Part shown: positions 1 to 9,462 of the stretch, piece after piece | Numbering within the stretch: the first letter of the stretch is position 1 | Layout: each line of letters opens with the position of its first letter | Source of the DNA: Paenibacillus marchantiae | Lineage (GTDB): Bacteria; Bacillota; Bacilli; Paenibacillales; Paenibacillaceae | Direction of reading: 5' to 3' | Assembly: GCF_028771845.1 (NCBI RefSeq) | Contig: NZ_CP118270.1 | Span: forward strand, 6,820,001 to 6,884,000 | DNA length: 64,000 bases | Translations under genes and position numbers: made by a program | Notes under the pieces: generated by a model | What the model saw: the letters and a program-made list of their open reading frames with translations, nothing else | The model's database searches: none | Told to the model about the DNA's origin: nothing

Positions 1-927
1 CAGATGTAGCGACTGATAATAGTCATACCTGATACGTTCTGCGTCTGGGACATCGCCATGCAGCAGAGCAGGTAGGGACTCGATCAGACTGTAACCGCAG
101 CGTTCACTGAAATAGCCGGGAAGCTGTGGAGACCAGGGGATACGCCCAAGCGGCGCAATTTCATCGGAGAACATGCCTTTGATTACGCTTTCAAACTGTT
201 CTCCAATTGCTTCCTTATACCGTTCGTGGGTCAGTTCAATAAAACGGCTCATCGCTTCCTTGTGACACGGGTCTACAAAGTTGCCGTAATATTTGAAATC
301 ATCCATCTCTTCTTCCTGAAATATAATCACGTCCCATTCCCCAGCGGGAGCTTTCCATGACAGGCGGAAAGCCGTTCGGTATGTAAAAAACCGCTTTCGA
401 TTATACGACGTGAGTCCTGTCTCCTGATAGACCTGATCCGTCTGGATATTGCCGATGTTATTGCGCAAATCAATGGATTCATGCCACAATCGTTTGCCCT
501 GCGCATCCTTGGGTATTGCCTTCGCCACTAGAATTCGACCCCACGGCAACTCATGATCCACTGTATCTCCGCCATGAACACGAATCTGCTGATGCACAAG
601 CTGGCGCTGCTTCGCCTCGGGAAAATCAAGTGTCACCTCACCGCCAGCCATCCCACTTGGATAGGGATACTCGTCATATAACCATACCTGCATACCGCAG
701 GCAGCCGCCGCTTCCACTGCAATCCGTACCTTGTCAAACCATGCTTCGGACAGATAGGGAATCTCCAGCCCCTGACGTGGACAGATGAAAAAACCACCTA
801 CGCCCTGTGCAGACATTTCGGCTATTTGTCGTTTGATTTGCCCTTCTTCCATATCCCCATTCCAAAACCAAAAGGGATGAACCCGGTACTGCGCCTCGGG
901 ATTTTCAAATGCATCCCCGTTCCACAT
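1..927 (-). CDS. Glycosyl hydrolase, GH106-like (partial, C-terminus off left edge)
   Basis: An open frame runs from an ATG at 927 to the left edge (309 codons, no stop), so only the N-terminal part of a large protein is present. The start is preceded by a GGAGG site. The N-terminus has the VHPFWFWNGDM and LYDEYPYPSGMAGG blocks that I associate with large rhamnosidase-like (GH106-type) glycosyl hydrolases of Paenibacillus and Bacteroidetes. These act on plant-type oligosaccharides and are usually intracellular in Firmicutes; no signal peptide is visible here. Its neighbour at 1167-4601 is a carbohydrate ABC importer on the same strand, so it may degrade the imported sugar. The family assignment rests on remembered motifs, and the exact substrate cannot be given. 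Confidence 0.65.
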   Translation of the reverse strand, partial: MWNGDAFENPEAQYRVHPFWFWNGDMEEGQIKRQIAEMSAQGVGGFFICPRQGLEIPYLSEAWFDKVRIAVEAAAACGMQVWLYDEYPYPSGMAGGEVTLDFPEAKQRQLVHQQIRVHGGDTVDHELPWGRILVAKAIPKDAQGKRLWHESIDLRNNIGNIQTDQVYQETGLTSYNRKRFFTYRTAFRLSWKAPAGEWDVIIFQEEEMDDFKYYGNFVDPCHKEAMSRFIELTHERYKEAIGEQFESVIKGMFSDEIAPLGRIPWSPQLPGYFSERCGYSLIESLPALLHGDVPDAERIRYDYYQSLHL

Positions 928-1111
928 GTCGCTTCCTCCCTGTATGTGCAAGAGTGGTCGTCCATCTACCGATAACGTTCATTTAAGTTCAAATAGGTTT
1001 GTTTTGCATTGATTATACATCAAAATCTAAATACTGGAAGCTATAATTCACAAAAAAAGAGATGAAGATCGTTTTTTAAATAGCCTGAACTAACTAGGGA
1101 TACACGGAAAT

Positions 1112-1152
1112 GCCCGGCTGCCACCTTTGCACTACAAGAAAGGCTGCCGGGC
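1112..1152 (-). terminator. Probable terminator of the sugar ABC operon
   Basis: GCCCGGC and GCCGGGC form an 11-bp stem with one mismatch just after the stop of the binding-protein gene. The T-tract on the minus strand is very short, so termination may be weak and allow read-through into the hydrolase gene. Confidence 0.45.
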
Positions 1153-1166
1153 TCTGGAACATCAAT

Positions 1167-2672
1167 CTACTTCAGTGCAGCGTACAGCTCATTCACTTCT
1201 TTGACATAATCGTCGCCACCACTGCTTTTCCACAGTGCTACAGCATCCTGGAAACCTTTTTCATCAATTTGCCCCACGATGAATTTGATACGGGCATCAT
1301 TAATGATGTTATCCAGCTGTGGTCCTTTCTGGGCATACACATCGGAAATCAGCGGTTCGCCAGGATTAGCAATGACGATTTCCTCATTGGCTTTCTGCAC
1401 TTGTGCAACCTTTTCGCGAACAGGTGTCTGTTGCACACGAAGTGTTTTGTCCTCTGGAATAAACATAAGGATCTGATTCAGACCCTGTACATCTCGCAGC
1501 GCCAGTTTGTCAGTTGTCGGAATGATGTAACCCTCTTTTTTCTCATACTGCTTGCCTTCCAGACCGTTCCCCAGCAGCGCCTGCAATTCAGGTTCATTCA
1601 GCTGATCCAGGAAACTCAGTACCTTTTTCAAGTCTTCTTCCGTTTTGACACTGCTTTTGGAAATGGCAATCATGCCGGAATAGCCGGATGTTGGCATGTC
1701 ACGCAAACCGTTCGGCCCCTCCATTGCCTGAAGCACATCCACATGCCCAGTTGCTGACGGATCTTTCTCCAGAATCTTCTGATCCATGCGCTGTGCGTTA
1801 TCTGCTACATCCACCATTACGCCTGCTTGCCCGTTCACAAACGGATCGGACAACTTGGTTGCATCCATCACGGCAAAGTCCTTGTTGACCAGACCTTCGC
1901 TATAGATTTGACGGAAAAATTTCAAAGCTTCCATATATTCTGGAGTCTCGTGTGCCGGCATCAAACCTCTGTTACCATCCTCGCCCCACTTGTTGGGTGC
2001 ACCAAACCAAATCTGCATATTATCCCAAGGACCTGTGAATTTGCTCGCCACCAGACCGTAGGTATCGTCTTTACCGTTGCCGTCTGGATCATCCTTCGTG
2101 AACGCTTTCAATACATTGTAGAACTCGTCAATGGTCTTTGGCTCTTCCAGACCAAGCTTCTCCAGCCAATCCTTGCGGATCGTGACACCGTTACGTCCGA
2201 GAGCACGTGCGCGGTAGATGCCATAGGTTTTGCCATCGATAGAAGCATTGTTAGTGATAATTTCATTCATCTTGCTGAGGTTCGGATAGTCTTTCAAATA
2301 AGGTCCAAGCTCCCAGAAAGCTCCAGTACGAGCCGCATTAATGAAACTTGGGGACTTACCCAGCACAACCATAACATCGGGCAGCTTGCCCGAAGCCAGT
2401 GTGATATTGAATTTATCCTCATAGGAGCTACTCGGTACCCATTGCAGATTCACATCCATCTTGGTCAATTCCTCAAGCTTCTGAATCACAGGACTGTTAT
2501 CCGGCGGATTCTCCGCTTCAAAGTTCGGAAGCATAATCGTGATCTGATCCGTGCCACCCGCAGCTGTTCCTGAACCTGCTTTGTCCGTGGAGCAAGCTCC
2601 CAGAATCGTACTCAATACCAATGATGCAGAGAGTAGCAATGCGCCTTTTTTGAATCCCGTCTTTTGTCCCAT
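1167..2672 (-). CDS. Extracellular sugar-binding lipoprotein (ABC importer)
   Basis: This 501-residue family-1 solute-binding protein of the LplA/YtcQ type delivers a carbohydrate to the two permeases encoded just upstream (2691-4601). The first 27 residues form a lipoprotein signal (Lys-rich start, hydrophobic core, lipobox ILGAC with the lipidated Cys at about 27), so the mature protein is anchored on the outer face of the membrane. The length is typical for this subfamily, which binds oligosaccharides, often of uronic-acid or plant cell-wall origin. No ATPase gene is present, as is usual because a shared MsmX-type ATPase serves these importers. It is the last gene of the three-gene operon. 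The ligand cannot be inferred. Confidence 0.9.
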   Translation of the reverse strand: MGQKTGFKKGALLLSASLVLSTILGACSTDKAGSGTAAGGTDQITIMLPNFEAENPPDNSPVIQKLEELTKMDVNLQWVPSSSYEDKFNITLASGKLPDVMVVLGKSPSFINAARTGAFWELGPYLKDYPNLSKMNEIITNNASIDGKTYGIYRARALGRNGVTIRKDWLEKLGLEEPKTIDEFYNVLKAFTKDDPDGNGKDDTYGLVASKFTGPWDNMQIWFGAPNKWGEDGNRGLMPAHETPEYMEALKFFRQIYSEGLVNKDFAVMDATKLSDPFVNGQAGVMVDVADNAQRMDQKILEKDPSATGHVDVLQAMEGPNGLRDMPTSGYSGMIAISKSSVKTEEDLKKVLSFLDQLNEPELQALLGNGLEGKQYEKKEGYIIPTTDKLALRDVQGLNQILMFIPEDKTLRVQQTPVREKVAQVQKANEEIVIANPGEPLISDVYAQKGPQLDNIINDARIKFIVGQIDEKGFQDAVALWKSSGGDDYVKEVNELYAALK

Positions 2673-2690
2673 ACGTTCTCCCCCTTGGCT

Positions 2691-3578
2691 TTAGCCTTTA
2701 ATTGAACCTAACATGACACCCTTGGCAAAATGCTTCTGCAAAAACGGATACACCAGCAAAATCGGGATGGTACCAACCACAATGACCGCCATTTTAATGG
2801 ACTGCTCCGGTGGCTGTACAAAATTGGGGTCCATGTTTGCCATATCTCCGACACTGGCCTGTGAGAGCAGAACGATCTGTCTCAGCATGACTTGCAATGG
2901 CCATTTGTCACTGTCAGAAATGTACAGGAGTGCCGAGAAAAAGTTGTTCCAGTGGCCTACGGCGTAGAATAACGCAAAGGTGGCAATCACCGGTTTGGAC
3001 AATGGCAGAACAATTCGCCACAGTACCCCAAGATCCGAACAGCCGTCGATGCGGGCCGCTTCCTCCAGCCCTGGCGGCATTTGTTGAAAAAAGTTTTTGA
3101 CAACAATTAAGTTAAAAGCGCTGATCGCGCCAGGAAGCATGAGGGCCCAGTAGGAATCCAGAAGTCCAAGTCCACGAATGACGAGATAGGTCGGGATCAT
3201 CCCGCCGCCGAACAACATGGAGAAAATCACCATGTTCATCATGACATTTCGGCCCCAGAAGTCACTTCGGGACAGTGGGTAAGCCATCGTCAGTGTGAAG
3301 AACAGATTGACCAATGTACCTGCAACCGTAACAAATATCGAAACCCCTATACTGCGGAAGATGGTGGACGAGGAAAAAATATACTCATACGCACTGAACG
3401 AAAACACCTTCGGAATAAGGAAAAAACTGCGTTCGGTAATCTCGGCTTCGGTCGCGAATGAATTTCCTATAATATACAGGAAAGGAAGGACGGTTAATAT
3501 GCCCAGAATCCCCAGCATGACGTAATTGAAAATATCAAATACTCTGCCGGCAGGGCTGTTGTATAGACGGCTGTTCAT
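2691..3578 (-). CDS. Carbohydrate ABC transporter permease (LplC/YtcP type)
   Basis: This is one of two inner-membrane permeases of a sugar importer. About six membrane segments are visible, and the cytoplasmic EAA loop reads EEAARIDGCSDLGVLWRIVLP near residues 185-205, the contact site for the ATPase. The start was placed at the ATG at 3578 because an AAGGAGG site lies 9 nt upstream; a TTG seven codons earlier overlaps that same site and is unlikely. The length of 295 residues fits the LplC/YtcP family. It lies between the partner permease and the binding protein with short gaps, so the three are co-transcribed. Confidence 0.9.
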   Translation of the reverse strand: MNSRLYNSPAGRVFDIFNYVMLGILGILTVLPFLYIIGNSFATEAEITERSFFLIPKVFSFSAYEYIFSSSTIFRSIGVSIFVTVAGTLVNLFFTLTMAYPLSRSDFWGRNVMMNMVIFSMLFGGGMIPTYLVIRGLGLLDSYWALMLPGAISAFNLIVVKNFFQQMPPGLEEAARIDGCSDLGVLWRIVLPLSKPVIATFALFYAVGHWNNFFSALLYISDSDKWPLQVMLRQIVLLSQASVGDMANMDPNFVQPPEQSIKMAVIVVGTIPILLVYPFLQKHFAKGVMLGSIKG

Positions 3579-3617
3579 GGGCGATTTCCTCCTTATCAAT
3601 GGATGACGAACATGCTC

Positions 3618-4601
3618 TTAATAGATTCCGGGATGTCCGAATTTCTTGGCCAGTTTGTTGCTGCCCAGCACCAGAATAATTCCGACCACCGACTTGAATA
3701 ACCCAACCGCGGTACTGTAACTGAATGCACCTTGCGTAATCCCGACGGTGTATACATACGTATCAAATACATCTGCCACATCACGATTCAGAGAGTTGGT
3801 CATCAGATAGATCTGTTCAAAACCGGTATCCAGGAAGTTCCCCAGCCTGAGAATGAGCAAGATAACAATGGTCGTGCGGATCGCTGGAAGCGTGATGTGC
3901 CACATGCACCGTAATCGACCTGCACCATCCACAATTGAAGCCTCATACTGCTCTGTATCCACACCTGCAAGTGCTGCGAGGAAGATAATCGTTCCCCAGC
4001 CCATCTCTTTCCACATCATCTGAACAATAATGAGCGGACGGAATGACCCCGGACTTGCCAATACATCGATCGGTTTGCCTGTGATCCAGGAAATCAGGTC
4101 ATAGAGTACCCCGCCTTGCGGAGTCAGGAATACATAAGTGATACTCGCGATAATGACCATGGAAACAAAGTGAGGTACATAGACCAGCGTCTGAATCGTT
4201 CTTTTGAAGAAAGCGACCCGGATTTCATTAAGTAACAAAGCGATGATAATCGGTGCCGGGAAAAAGAATATAAGATCATATAGGGCAAGGACGAGCGTAT
4301 TCCTCAGCAATCGGAAGAAGTCCGGATTGGAGAAGAAATTCGTAAAGTTCTCCATACCCACCCATTGACTGTCGCGAATGCCCAGAAAAGGCTGATAGTC
4401 CTGGAAGGCAATAACGATCCCCCACATAGGCAAGTATTTAAAAATGACAAAGTACAAAAATCCGGGAAGCACAAGCACGTACAGCCATTTATTTCGTTTG
4501 ATCTGCCTCTTCCAGTTGGACTCCCGCTTCATCGGCAATGCGGCCATATCCACTTGAGCTGCTGTAGCGCCATTTCCATTCCAGTCCGTCTTCCCGTTCA
4601 T
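3618..4601 (-). CDS. Carbohydrate ABC transporter permease (LplB/YteP type)
   Basis: This is the first gene of the importer operon and encodes the partner permease. It has a cytoplasmic N-terminal tail of about 35 residues, then six membrane segments (the first is YVLVLPGFLYFVIFKYLP), with the EAA-type loop around EASIVDGAGRLRCMWHITLP. I chose the ATG at 4601 because GGGGAGG sits 8 nt upstream; the ATG six codons earlier has no ribosome site. The family imports oligosaccharides together with an LplA-type lipoprotein. The AraC/Cache regulator at 4879-7281 is just upstream on the same strand and probably controls the operon. Confidence 0.9.
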   Translation of the reverse strand: MNGKTDWNGNGATAAQVDMAALPMKRESNWKRQIKRNKWLYVLVLPGFLYFVIFKYLPMWGIVIAFQDYQPFLGIRDSQWVGMENFTNFFSNPDFFRLLRNTLVLALYDLIFFFPAPIIIALLLNEIRVAFFKRTIQTLVYVPHFVSMVIIASITYVFLTPQGGVLYDLISWITGKPIDVLASPGSFRPLIIVQMMWKEMGWGTIIFLAALAGVDTEQYEASIVDGAGRLRCMWHITLPAIRTTIVILLILRLGNFLDTGFEQIYLMTNSLNRDVADVFDTYVYTVGITQGAFSYSTAVGLFKSVVGIILVLGSNKLAKKFGHPGIY

Positions 4602-4820
4602 AATGTCTCCCCTCCCCATTTATGTAAGCGTTATCAATCGACCTGTTATTCAGACTATACAGCTGCCTTGTTTCAGGCAACCTTCATTTTTTGCATGGTT
4701 GCGCAAAGTGGTCCGAAAGCCCGCTATAACGCCATTCCTTCTTCAATTCGGATATACTTTGGCAAAGGTTATTGCACATTTTTGCAGCATTATCCTTCTT
4801 TGTTTCCGAGGTGAAACATG

Positions 4821-4853
4821 AAAAACCGGAGTCCCATGAAGCGGGATTCCGGT
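4821..4853 (-). terminator. Rho-independent terminator of the AraC gene
   Basis: On the minus strand ACCGGA..TCCC pairs with GGGA..TCCGGT around a 7-nt loop and is followed by TTTTT. It lies 25 bp after the stop of the AraC-type regulator and separates it from the permease operon, which therefore needs its own promoter in 4602-4820. Confidence 0.75.
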
Positions 4854-4878
4854 CAATGATGAAGTCTTATGAACAGGT

Positions 4879-7281
4879 TTATTTACCTAGCCATCGATCC
4901 CGATACTGGCTCGGGGTTAAACCTTCCTGTTTCTTGAAAATCCGATTAAAGTAACTGTGCTGGTATCCAACAGCTCCTGCGATATCATTGATTTTCATCG
5001 TGGTCTCACGCAGCAATTGCTTCGCCGCATCCATTCGTACCCGTGTTAAATAATCAATGAAATTCATGCCCGATACTTGCTTGAATGCCTTGCTTAATGC
5101 ATAAGGGGTCATCTGCTCCGCATCTGCACAGCCTTCCAGGGAAAGTTCGTTTCTATAATTCTCATCAATAAACAACATCGTACGTTCCACTACCTGCTTC
5201 AGCGGCTCCTGGGAACGCATCTCGATCTCCTGAACATATGGCAGCAATACTTCTCCGATCATCCATTTCATCATTTGTGCAGGTTCGCGAATCGTGGACA
5301 AGCGCTCATACATGTTGCAGCCACCAAACAGCTTGTAAGGCGTTACCCCGGTCTGCAGCATCATATGCTGAATACTTCCCAGCAATTGAAGCATCATCTG
5401 CTGCACCTGGAATTCGGAACTGCCCGCTTGGGTGATCTCGGTCACAAATTGCTCCAGTACACGCTCAGACTCATCCTTCTTCCCAAGCCTGATCGCCTGA
5501 AGGATCTCACGTTCCAGCCCCAGTGGATACGAGGCTTCTTCCGTTCTGCGGAAACATTGCTCATCCTCCAAATCGAGAATCTGGCTCCCGTCCTCCACGC
5601 TGCGATAAGCAACCGCCTGCTCCATCTCCATGAATAATCCCGGCAATTCCTGCGGGGAAGCAGCAGGACGACTTACGATCACCGTCACGTTCATTTTCAA
5701 AGTCTGACCTATGACCTCCACCAACTCTTGTCCCCATAATAACGCTTGTGATTTCACAGGCTCGTCGTTGGGAGCAATCACAAGCATGGCTGAAGACAGG
5801 TCGTGAAAGTTCATTACACTAATTTGACTGAAAACATTTTTGGCAACTTCTTCAATGATATTAACTGCTGCAAAGGTAACGAGCCCTGTATCCTGGCTCC
5901 CAAATCGACCCTGTAACTGGGCATAGCCCGTAAAATACATCTGAAGCAGCAAAAACTGCTGGTCTTCCACCTCAAATCCAAGATTCCTCATCCGCTGCTG
6001 AAGATCCTGCTCGTTATAGGCATACAGATGCCCCTGCACCAGTTGTAATACAAAACTGTCCCGCAAATGGGGAAGCTGCTCCTGTAATTGTCGATGGGCG
6101 GTCAGACTCTGCGAAGTCAATTCGTTCCACTGTTGTTCCAGCAGCTGGAATTCATCTAGCCTGGTATCTGTTGTCGTTTCACTCCTGCCCGGCGTCAATA
6201 AATGGAGCATCCTTGCTACGGGAGAGTATATTCTGCGTGAAGCAAACCAGGATAATACCAACCCCAGGATAAGACTGCCAGCACTCGCAATGACGATGAT
6301 TTTGGATACGAGCTTCACCGGTGAGGTCACCGATGTCAGCGGAGCTGCGGAGACATACGTCCAGTCCGAATCAATCCGACTCAGTGATCCATAGGACACG
6401 GAATAGGTTTCGTCCTCATATTTGAACAGGAATGAATGGTTGTCTGCATGCAGGGCTACTTCTTCTTTTAGCTGCTGCTCAAAAGCAAGATCGGTCTTCC
6501 CTGCTACCGGATTACCGGTAACCAGTGTATTACCCTGTTTATCCATGAGGAACGTTAACCCTTCATCATAAGGAGTAAGCGTTTTCAACAAGCTGGCGAC
6601 TTTCTCATTATCCAGCGTAATGATCAGCGCACCAAATGGATTAATGCTTTCACCCGGAATCTTATGTACAAGAACCAGTGCATTACCCGGATCGGTATGC
6701 AGTATACTATCATTCGTTTGAGATGCTTTATCACTGCTCTGGCTCGCAATCCAGTCTGTCCAATACACATGGTTGCCCATCGTCAGATAGCGGTTGTAGG
6801 CCTGTATTTTTGCATCATCCTTCAATTCGTTATAATCCCGGTTAAACAAAATCGGTTTCGGTTCCTGCAAATATAGCTGCGCGGATTTGATAAGCGGATG
6901 AGAGCCTTGCAATACGTACAGTGTGGTTACGATCTCCTGTGTTTCATTGAAATAATACACAAAATCCAGTGTTCGCAGCGCATTGCCAAACCTGGGTTCA
7001 AAAGCCCAATGGGACAAGGTCATCTCCAAATAAGCGAGTTGGTCGTCCACGTTTCGCGCCCGGTTCTCAATCTGGCTTTGGTGCATCTGATTAAATTCAT
7101 TTTCCATCCGGCCAACGACCAATTGATACATCACGATGCCTGTGATCAGTCCGGGAATGCTGGCAATGAGCAAAATAAGCATCAGGCTGTTTCGATAAAA
7201 ACGCCCTTTATGTCGTCCTGTGGTTAGCCCTGGCCAACGCGTGAGTCTACCAGAGGATCTTACCTTCCTATCTGGTTCCAT
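4879..7281 (-). CDS. Membrane-bound AraC-family regulator with Cache-like sensor (YesS type)
   Basis: This 800-residue regulator has membrane segments near 27-50 and 325-347. The extracytoplasmic loop between them is the size of a double-Cache sensor. A linker follows, and a C-terminal AraC DNA-binding domain occupies about 700-800 (two helix-turn-helix units, including ALSKAFKQVSGMNFIDYL and IAGAVGYQHSYFNRIFKKQ). Proteins of this layout (YesS of Bacillus) sense carbohydrate cues and activate an adjacent sugar ABC operon, which here is 1167-4601. The ATG at 7281 was chosen over the TTG at 7284 because of its 6-nt spacing from AGGTGA. The ligand is unknown. Confidence 0.88.
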   Translation of the reverse strand: MEPDRKVRSSGRLTRWPGLTTGRHKGRFYRNSLMLILLIASIPGLITGIVMYQLVVGRMENEFNQMHQSQIENRARNVDDQLAYLEMTLSHWAFEPRFGNALRTLDFVYYFNETQEIVTTLYVLQGSHPLIKSAQLYLQEPKPILFNRDYNELKDDAKIQAYNRYLTMGNHVYWTDWIASQSSDKASQTNDSILHTDPGNALVLVHKIPGESINPFGALIITLDNEKVASLLKTLTPYDEGLTFLMDKQGNTLVTGNPVAGKTDLAFEQQLKEEVALHADNHSFLFKYEDETYSVSYGSLSRIDSDWTYVSAAPLTSVTSPVKLVSKIIVIASAGSLILGLVLSWFASRRIYSPVARMLHLLTPGRSETTTDTRLDEFQLLEQQWNELTSQSLTAHRQLQEQLPHLRDSFVLQLVQGHLYAYNEQDLQQRMRNLGFEVEDQQFLLLQMYFTGYAQLQGRFGSQDTGLVTFAAVNIIEEVAKNVFSQISVMNFHDLSSAMLVIAPNDEPVKSQALLWGQELVEVIGQTLKMNVTVIVSRPAASPQELPGLFMEMEQAVAYRSVEDGSQILDLEDEQCFRRTEEASYPLGLEREILQAIRLGKKDESERVLEQFVTEITQAGSSEFQVQQMMLQLLGSIQHMMLQTGVTPYKLFGGCNMYERLSTIREPAQMMKWMIGEVLLPYVQEIEMRSQEPLKQVVERTMLFIDENYRNELSLEGCADAEQMTPYALSKAFKQVSGMNFIDYLTRVRMDAAKQLLRETTMKINDIAGAVGYQHSYFNRIFKKQEGLTPSQYRDRWLGK

Positions 7282-7511
7282 CAATGCTCACCTGCTTGCT
7301 TGCGTATGCTCTGACTGTCATGGGAACTCCCTCAACTCCCCTGCTGAATGGTTTACATGAGAATATATGGATGAAATCCGTTTCTTGTATTATACGCATA
7401 ATTTCCGGGGGAATGAAACGGTATGTAGCAGATCATTTTTTAACCAATGTTTTATTAACGCATCAAAATGGATTACAATAGGATAAAGCAAAACATGAAG
7501 GAGGCCTTTTA

Positions 7512-8867
7512 ATGAAGGAACAAACTTATTTTCAAGAAAATAGAGAGAAACACCTGGCGGAATTGAACGAATGGTTGTCCATTCCAAGTATTTCAGCCAT
7601 TTCGGCACATAAAGAGGATATTAACCGTGCGGCACAATGGGCTGCAGATGCACTCACTCGTGCAGGTATGGAAAATGTAGAGGTTATTCCAACAGCGGGA
7701 CATCCGATTGTATATGCAGATCACCTGCATGCACCCGGCAAACCAACCGCACTGATCTATGGACACTATGATGTTCAGCCTGTCGATCCGCTTAACCTGT
7801 GGGAAACACCTCCATTCGAACCTACCGTTCGTGATGGCAAACTGTTTGCACGTGGTGCTACGGATGATAAAGGACAAATCTTCATACATATCAAGGCGGT
7901 TGAAGCTCTGCTTGCCGAAAACAAGGAACTTCCTGTTAATGTGAAATTCTGCATCGAAGGTGAAGAGGAAATCTCCAGCCCGAACCTGCCGATCTACCTG
8001 AACGACAATACAGACAAGCTGCGTGCAGATATGGTACTAATCTCGGATACGTCCCTGCTCGAAAAAGGAAAACCGGCGATCTCTACGGGTCTGCGTGGTC
8101 TTTGCTCGCTCGAAGTGGATCTGAATACAGCCAACACGGACCTGCACTCCGGTTCATTTGGAGGCGGTGTACCGAACGCACTGCACGCACTCGTATCCCT
8201 GCTCGCTTCGCTGCATGATGAGCAAGGTCGCGTGAGCGTAGATGGTTTCTATGATGGCGTTCTGCCGCTCTCTCCTGAGATGAGAGAAGAGTTCGTGAAG
8301 CAAGGCTTCAATGAAGAACAGCTTCGTCAAGACCTCGGATTGGAGCAATTGTACGGGGAAGAAGGCTACTCGTTCGTAGAGCGTATTGGCGCACGTCCAA
8401 CGCTGGAACTGAATGGCGTATGGGGCGGATTCCAAGGTGAAGGCACCAAAACGGTTATTCCGAAGGAAGCTCATGCCAAAATTACATGCCGCCTTGTTGC
8501 GGATCAAGATCCACAGCAGGTGCTGGACCGTATCGAAGCACATCTGCGCGCGCACGTTCAACCTGGCGCAACGCTGCATGTGAAACAGATCGAGAAAGCC
8601 TTTGCGTTCAATACTGATCCTTCCGATCCGGTACTGCAAAAAGCAGCTGATGCCTATGAGCAAGTGTACGGCGTTCGTGCCCTGTTTACGAAAGATGGCG
8701 GCTCCATTCCGATCGTGGAGAAACTTTCACGCGTGCTTGGTATTCCGGCTGTTATGATGGGCTTCGGTTTGCCAGATGAGAACCTGCATGCACCGAATGA
8801 GCATTTCAACCTGGAGAACTTTGATAAAGGGTTGTTGACGATTGTTCAGTTTTTAAAAAGTTTGTAA
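7512..8867 (+). CDS. M20 family dipeptidase
   Basis: This 451-residue cytoplasmic metallopeptidase belongs to the M20 family (non-specific dipeptidase/CNDP branch). The motifs are HYDVQP (first zinc ligand and catalytic Asp, near 84-89), RGATDDKGQ (bridging Asp), EGEEEISSPN (general base and zinc ligand) and a C-terminal HAPNE. The lid or dimerisation domain lies at about 190-335, as expected from the length. A GGAGG site precedes the ATG at a good distance. The gene stands alone and is divergent from the AraC regulator, so it needs a promoter in 7282-7511. It probably hydrolyses dipeptides for nutrition; the substrate range cannot be read from the sequence. Confidence 0.9.
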   Translation: MKEQTYFQENREKHLAELNEWLSIPSISAISAHKEDINRAAQWAADALTRAGMENVEVIPTAGHPIVYADHLHAPGKPTALIYGHYDVQPVDPLNLWETPPFEPTVRDGKLFARGATDDKGQIFIHIKAVEALLAENKELPVNVKFCIEGEEEISSPNLPIYLNDNTDKLRADMVLISDTSLLEKGKPAISTGLRGLCSLEVDLNTANTDLHSGSFGGGVPNALHALVSLLASLHDEQGRVSVDGFYDGVLPLSPEMREEFVKQGFNEEQLRQDLGLEQLYGEEGYSFVERIGARPTLELNGVWGGFQGEGTKTVIPKEAHAKITCRLVADQDPQQVLDRIEAHLRAHVQPGATLHVKQIEKAFAFNTDPSDPVLQKAADAYEQVYGVRALFTKDGGSIPIVEKLSRVLGIPAVMMGFGLPDENLHAPNEHFNLENFDKGLLTIVQFLKSL

Positions 8868-8882
8868 AGTATAGTTCATGTG

Positions 8883-9111
8883 AAAAATAAGTGCTGGAAA
8901 GCGTGCAAGTGGCCGTTCCGGATACGAATCGTTCTTTCGATCGCTGTTATCGTCGGATTTTTTGGATTCCCCTTCTCAAAGGGTAAGATCCGACGATAGC
9001 ATATGCTTCCGAAGTAGCTTTCTTGCAGAAAGCTTTTAGGCGAACGCTTCGCTTTTCCAGAATCGATTTCGTCCCCTTCACTACTTTGCAGCTTTTCCAT
9101 GAACTTATTTT
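8883..9111. repeat. Folded intergenic element with imperfect terminal inverted repeats
   Basis: The ends are related as inverted repeats of about 28 bp (AAAATAAGT..TGGAAA.GC.TGCAA at the left; the same on the opposite strand at the right). Inside lie a perfect hairpin TATCGTCGGAT/ATCCGACGATA (about 8944-8995) and AGCTTTC-ttgca-GAAAGCT near 9016-9034. No coding is convincing. It may be a non-autonomous MITE-like or REP-like element. Together with the two hairpins at 9166 and 9340 it fills the gene-free stretch 8868-9462. Confidence 0.55.
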
Positions 9112-9165
9112 AAGACTGAGCTTACTTTACAAATGAAGGGTAGTAGTAGGGTAGGTAGATACAAC

Positions 9166-9198
9166 AAAAAAACGACGGCCCTAGAGGTCGTCGTTTTT
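9166..9198. terminator. Bidirectional terminator-like hairpin
   Basis: ACGACGGCC-ctaga-GGTCGTCGT forms a 9-bp stem (one G-U pair) flanked by an A-tract on the left and a T-tract on the right, so it can act on either strand. It follows the dipeptidase gene and the folded element. Confidence 0.65.
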
Positions 9199-9339
9199 AT
9201 TTCGAGAAAAGTGAATTCTATGCGTAAGTGAGATTTAAAATTGGATAGTAGATTAGGTATAACTTTATATGAGGTGTAAAATGATAGCTTTCCGCATGCA
9301 AGCATTAGGCTAAGCTATTCGCCTTATAAGTGACATACC

Positions 9340-9381
9340 AAAGGGGAGTTCAGTTATCTTCATTACTGGACTCCCCTTTTT
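9340..9381 (+). terminator. Strong terminator-like hairpin
   Basis: AAAGGGGAGTTCAG pairs with CTGGACTCCCCTTTT around a 12-nt loop and ends in TTTTT on the plus strand. No plus-strand gene lies between it and the hairpin at 9166, so it may close an unannotated short transcript or serve the minus-strand gene at 9463-9834 weakly. Confidence 0.6.
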
Positions 9382-9462
9382 GCTTCTCAATTGAGACAGT
9401 TACATTCGTTACAACGGCTCGTTATTTACCTTTTAACGAACCTAGCACGTAGCATCCTCCAC

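Noticed and set aside
1827..2573. 248-codon plus-strand frame opposite the sugar-binding lipoprotein gene
   Set aside because: It is antisense to a confident gene and contains no recognisable domain.
8876..9305. Two minus-strand frames of 74 and 66 codons in the 8.9-9.3 kb gap
   Set aside because: They run through hairpins and terminators of the folded intergenic element, have no ribosome site and read like translated repeats.
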